From positions 1,034 through 27,719 of IMG/VR virus record IMGVR_UViG_3300000117_000184: a stretch of 26,686 bases of DNA; one strand, written 5' to 3'. Position 1 is the stretch's first letter. Each line of letters starts with the position of its first letter. Position numbers and translations under genes: made by a program. The notes under the pieces are model-generated. The model had not been told where the DNA came from and made no database searches. It saw only the letters and a list, made by a program, of their open reading frames with translations. Source of the stretch: a virus. Positions 23,901 to 26,686 of this stretch are shown here, in pieces.

Positions 23901-26686
23901 ACTCAAATAAATGTTATGAGAAGATTAGTTTCAACTAATTTTCTTGAAGAAAATGATATATCATCTGATAATCCAGCTGTATTTGAAATAGAACCAAAAG
24001 AGTCTATTGATTTAGATATATATAACGAAGTTGGTAGCGCAATACCTATTGTAAAAACTGGACTAAAAGTAACAGGTACAAACATCGCTACAAACTCTGT
24101 TGTAGATGTATATAAACCTAAAGAAGATACAATAGTATTAGATACAAATACTAGTGGATCTATATCTTCTGGAACTGTATTAACATTTACAGATCCAAAA
24201 GGTATATATAGTTTTACATTAACAACTACAGGTACTATAGCTAGCGGTACAAAAAATATAACAATAGCAGATGGACAAGTTCATGGGCAAAATCATCAAC
24301 TAGATTGGTGTAATTGTTATAGTTTTGGTCAAGGTGTTGAATCTAATAGAATAAGAGATGATTTTAATGCTGTAACGATAGATAAAGGTCCAATTGTATC
24401 AACTGTATTAAATGAGAAGTATCAACAAGAAGTAAAATCAAGCACTATAACTTACTCTGGTATATTTAATGCTACAGGTGGAGTAAATAGGTTGAACGAA
24501 TTTATTGTAGCTGAAAAAATTACTAAAGATTTAAATCCAGAGTATGGTAGTATACAAAAACTACACACTAGAGATGCTGACTTAATTGCTTTTTGTGAAG
24601 ATAAAGTAATAAAAATACTAGCAAACAAAGATGCTTTATTCAATGCTGATGGAAACGTTAATCTAACAGCTACTAATAGGGTTTTAGGCCAAGCAATGCC
24701 TTATGTAGGTGAGTATGGTATATCTAAAAACCCTGAGTCTTTTGTTTCACATGCATATAGGGTTTATTTTTCTGACAAAGCCAGAGGATCTGTTTTAAGG
24801 CTGTCTAGAGACGGTTTAACAGATATAGCTATGAAAGGCATGACAGACTTCTTTAATGACAATCTACCACTGTCTACGTCAATAATAGGTACATATGATG
24901 AAAAGAAAGGATCTTATAATATTACGTTAAATAATCTTACACTTTGTTTTGATGAAAGAGTAGATGGTTGGACTACATTTAAATCCTACTTACCAGAATC
25001 AGGTGTTTCATTAAACAATGTTTATTATACTTTTAAAAATGGTTATTTATATGCGCATACTAACGAAAGAAGAAACTCATTTTATCAAGTTTTAGCAAAA
25101 ACAACTGCTACTTTAACAAATGGTACTTCTTTATCTATAGCTACTCAACCTAGTGTAGATAATATTGCTGTAGGTGATTTTGTTTTAGGTACTGGTATAG
25201 TTGGTGATGTTACTGTAACAAATATATCTGTACCAACTACTACTGTAGGTGGAGTAACAATACCTAACAGATCTAGTAATACAACAGTTACACTTTCTTC
25301 TAATCAAACTATAGCAAATAGCACTAATCTTGAGTTTATAAAAACTTCAGATACTTCTGTAACTTTATTAATAAATGATGATCCATCTACTATTAAAGAA
25401 TATAAAAATTTAAATTATGAAGGTAGTGATTCTAAATCATTTACATATTCTGGAACTATATCTGTTGATGCTAGTGGTAGTTCGCTTAGTGAAAGTATAA
25501 CTATACCAGCAGGAACTACTCTTGATGTTTTAAATAAATCTAATTATAATTCTAATCAAATAGCTCAACTAACAGAATCTTCAGAAGCTGGTTGGTTTGC
25601 TGACTCTATAACAACAAACGCACAAAGTGGTGATGTTAAGTTTTTTAAAAATAAAGAAGGTTTATGGAGTAATATAATATTAGGTGATAATACTATATTA
25701 TCTAATATTGATACAAAAGAATTATCAGTACAAGGTTTAGGTTCTTTTTCAAGCATAACAGGTGCAACAAGTCCTACACAAGCAGAATTAACTATAGCAT
25801 TAAATAGTAGTGATACTAATATTGACTTTACTGAAGCAACAAGTGTAATAAAGGGTATTGCAAATGGTACAAATTTAGCTAGTAATCCAGGTACTTTAGC
25901 TTTAACAATTAAACCAAAAACTGGATTTACTCTTACTGCTTCTGATCTTTCATTAAATACTGGTGATAGTGTTAGTAGCATATCTTTTAGTCAAGATGGT
26001 GTTAATGTAATAGCAACACTAACATTAAGTGGTACAATGCCATCATCGGACGCTACAAGAACTACTACAATTAGTGGTCTTGCTGTAGCAAAAAATTATA
26101 CTGTAGCTGGAACATTTGATACTATTGAAGAAAACACAACAACAGGTTCAAGTGATAATGTTGCTTATTCTGGTACTGGTACCTATAATACTACTGCTGC
26201 TACTATTTTAACTAAAACATTTGTTGCAAGTGATAATCACTTTTTTAGTACTAAACCAACTTCTTTTATTGAAGAAGAAGATACTAGTGCTATAAGTAGT
26301 TATACTATAACAGATGATTGGGTAACTACTACAGCTACTGTTAATGGTGCTGTTACTAGTAGTATTGAAGTAACTTTAGATGGTGGCCATACAGGCATAG
26401 TTAATGGTATGGCTGTCACTGGTGTAGGCTTAGGTCAAGATGCTAAAGTTCATAGTATAGGTGGTAATACTTTAATTTTAACTTCTGCTAAAACAATACC
26501 AGATGGTACAACATTAACTTTTACATCAACATCTGTAACTTTTACAGTTAAATATGTTTTTGGAATTAATAATCCTACAACTGATAAATTAGTTTTTACA
26601 GCAAAAGCTGTTGAAGTATTTAATCCAAGTGTAGCTGAACTAACTTCATTTATTAGTGGTAATAAAACAATATTAAGTGAAGGTGA
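20934..26686 (+). CDS. Giant tail muzzle (stabilisation) protein, 3' end outside window
   Basis: I read this frame codon by codon from ATG 20934 to the last base and found no stop: 1,917 codons, incomplete. It begins MANLKHHFRRGRMNKDLDER followed by LLPNGEYRDAQNIEIITSEG, the hallmark of the crAss-like/marine phage muzzle family. Other family blocks: RTYQVGVVYLDKYSRETPVF near residue 520, YGSIQKLHTRDADLIAFCED near 1205, SKNPESFVSHAYRVYFSDK near 1265, WTTFKSYLPESGVS near 1345 and GWFADSITTNAQSG near 1555. Additions: a basic patch RAKKAGSRRKRTAGRRRNY at 935-953, three copies of a short beta module, and Thr/Ser-rich Ig-like sequence after about 1600. It would form the nozzle of the short tail; this is family-based inference. 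Confidence 0.85.
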   Translation, partial: MANLKHHFRRGRMNKDLDERLLPNGEYRDAQNIEIITSEGSDVGSVQNVLGTVLKKGNSFDENTQVLTDWSADSNLFDLINPTCIGSFVDTQNDNIYWFIHYSFLNTAGDAITNGSAILEYEDSTGIIQPILVDVNNILNFSSEYLITGINIIDGLLFFTDNQTEPKRINIKKFKEGTTVGSDQFKVQTKYLGSTGNDFTEKDITVIKLSPNIKPELTLSSSKRTGVGTVSQPINLQSQDISFKTTDDADGTSLPSGTQVRLTFPNKPNYSIGDILKLAFTESDSIEGDVDYEILVEVVGESNSFLQTFVKINSIPDEVPFGTTLPWEVTLIEDDPLFEFKFVRFAYRWKYIDGEYSTFSPFSNIAFLPSNFEYKSSDGFNVGMTNTSRQIEIQTLETPPVGVVEVELLYKESNSNSVFVVDRIKTEDLSTEFPYEIKSEIVGDVVESNQILRPFDNVPLKAKSQEITSNRLLYGNYTQGYDIENDRLPDIKTTHNSADITTVGSPEKSIKSQRTYQVGVVYLDKYSRETPVFSKKEAAVTIAKTYANKVNSLSCELQNNAPVFATHFKHFVKETSSEYYNVALDRYYLAEDGNIWLSFPSSERNKITEEDYLILKKKHDNSVFVDADARYKVLDIKNEVPDFIATELKSIAEAKVKCRVESSALLNEPIANAISFQFLGPTDALNTSFYNSFSSDSEIVITTIAAGSDVGSTRRYKLTKGGPTGKQESSLEIYEVTLKEAIRESDADVFATYNADDTINTSYLIDGSNNAIEFKLEVLEKQKVEKAQFFGRFFVKINRNTVFDENIIETFPAATTEFVMVRNVNVVRASRSDVDDDKKNDITDWCWTDPLPEGGFDKGSSDHPKLGSNNFKIHLAGVDLGSDKLDKNDKYENVITQPFSKDLQTAGTFIQFQNANGNKGSIYKIISTTVTTDFRAKKAGSRRKRTAGRRRNYDVTIEKVTTDITNKNKVYDDGFNYNDESSTSETGFITQINVMRRLVSTNFLEENDISSDNPAVFEIEPKESIDLDIYNEVGSAIPIVKTGLKVTGTNIATNSVVDVYKPKEDTIVLDTNTSGSISSGTVLTFTDPKGIYSFTLTTTGTIASGTKNITIADGQVHGQNHQLDWCNCYSFGQGVESNRIRDDFNAVTIDKGPIVSTVLNEKYQQEVKSSTITYSGIFNATGGVNRLNEFIVAEKITKDLNPEYGSIQKLHTRDADLIAFCEDKVIKILANKDALFNADGNVNLTATNRVLGQAMPYVGEYGISKNPESFVSHAYRVYFSDKARGSVLRLSRDGLTDIAMKGMTDFFNDNLPLSTSIIGTYDEKKGSYNITLNNLTLCFDERVDGWTTFKSYLPESGVSLNNVYYTFKNGYLYAHTNERRNSFYQVLAKTTATLTNGTSLSIATQPSVDNIAVGDFVLGTGIVGDVTVTNISVPTTTVGGVTIPNRSSNTTVTLSSNQTIANSTNLEFIKTSDTSVTLLINDDPSTIKEYKNLNYEGSDSKSFTYSGTISVDASGSSLSESITIPAGTTLDVLNKSNYNSNQIAQLTESSEAGWFADSITTNAQSGDVKFFKNKEGLWSNIILGDNTILSNIDTKELSVQGLGSFSSITGATSPTQAELTIALNSSDTNIDFTEATSVIKGIANGTNLASNPGTLALTIKPKTGFTLTASDLSLNTGDSVSSISFSQDGVNVIATLTLSGTMPSSDATRTTTISGLAVAKNYTVAGTFDTIEENTTTGSSDNVAYSGTGTYNTTAATILTKTFVASDNHFFSTKPTSFIEEEDTSAISSYTITDDWVTTTATVNGAVTSSIEVTLDGGHTGIVNGMAVTGVGLGQDAKVHSIGGNTLILTSAKTIPDGTTLTFTSTSVTFTVKYVFGINNPTTDKLVFTAKAVEVFNPSVAELTSFISGNKTILSEG
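24060..24194 (+). repeat. Beta-module copy 1 in the muzzle protein
   Basis: It encodes GLKVTGTNIATNSVVDVY, then TIVLDTNTSGSISSGTVLTF. The shared pattern is G-x-x-V-x-G-x-x-(I/L), a hydrophobic strand, a turn, (V/I)-x-L-(S/T/D), then I-x-x-(G/S)-T-x-L-x-F. It matches the copies at 25173-25340 and 26406-26525. Confidence 0.6.
25173..25340 (+). repeat. Beta-module copy 2 in the muzzle protein
   Basis: It encodes GDFVLGTGIVGDVTVTNI, an inserted loop of about 16 residues, then TTVTLSSNQTIANSTNLEF. It has the same pattern as the other two copies and sits between two muzzle family blocks (FKNGYLYAHTNER and NLNYEGSDSKSF), so it looks like an insertion into the core. Confidence 0.6.
26406..26525 (+). 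repeat. Beta-module copy 3 in the muzzle protein
   Basis: It encodes GMAVTGVGLGQDAKVHSI, then NTLILTSAKTIPDGTTLTF. It is the shortest and cleanest copy, and lies in the Ig-like C-terminal region just before the end of the window. Confidence 0.6.

Noticed and set aside
1-26686. tRNA genes, integrase or attachment sites
   Set aside because: I looked for cloverleaf-like GC-rich stretches and integrase-like proteins and saw none; the GC-rich patches lie inside coding frames.

Overview
The window looks like part of an uncultured, AT-rich, tailed dsDNA phage genome, most likely marine and podovirus-like. Every gene I can support is on the + strand, genes are packed with gaps of 0-100 bases or overlaps, and the set is a virion assembly module: TerL, portal, scaffold candidate, major capsid protein, two head-tail ring candidates and a very large tail muzzle candidate. 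The composition and order of the right half resemble crAss-like podoviruses (Crassvirales) and their marine relatives. That placement rests on recognising the protein families by eye, not on a search. I see no tRNA, integrase, CRISPR array or replication gene. Both ends cut through genes. Start sites lack Shine-Dalgarno sequences and instead sit behind A/T-only leaders ending in AATT-ATG or similar, which is the style of Bacteroidota and points to a Bacteroidota (flavobacterial) host.

Layout. 1-311: the tail of an unknown gene and a 51-residue Lys/Met/Gly/His repeat peptide. 339-2145: a phage-encoded GroEL and, overlapping its end, GroES (the reverse of the usual groES-groEL order). 2244-4514: a small capsid-like protein, a winged-helix-like protein, a small HEKVH metallopeptidase-like protein, a basic protein and a holin. 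4521-6966: a tail protein with a self-cleaving S74 chaperone domain and an adhesin with about twelve DUF285/BspA repeats. 7027-8709: small conserved-looking genes, including a 201-residue protein that reads as two GroES-like barrels in tandem, and a small-terminase candidate. 8711-13343: TerL and portal. 13371-15395: small virion proteins and a fiber-like protein. 15432-18164: scaffold candidate with an AT-hook-like motif, then the major capsid protein followed by a strong terminator. 18233-20930: a conserved-looking virion protein bracketed by terminators and two ring-protein candidates. 20934-end: one uninterrupted frame of more than 1,900 codons, the muzzle candidate, with inserted beta modules.

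How it fits together: the chaperonin pair, plus the candidate double-GroES protein, may fold capsid or tail proteins. TerL packages DNA through the portal into a shell of capsid protein built on the scaffold. The ring and muzzle proteins close the portal and form the short tail. The S74 and DUF285 proteins are likely receptor-binding appendages, and the holin opens the membrane at lysis. The points most worth following are the double-GroES candidate, the GC-rich patch in the TerL ATPase core with an open overlapping frame, the giant muzzle with three copies of a short beta module, and the short tandem AT repeats directly abutting several start codons.
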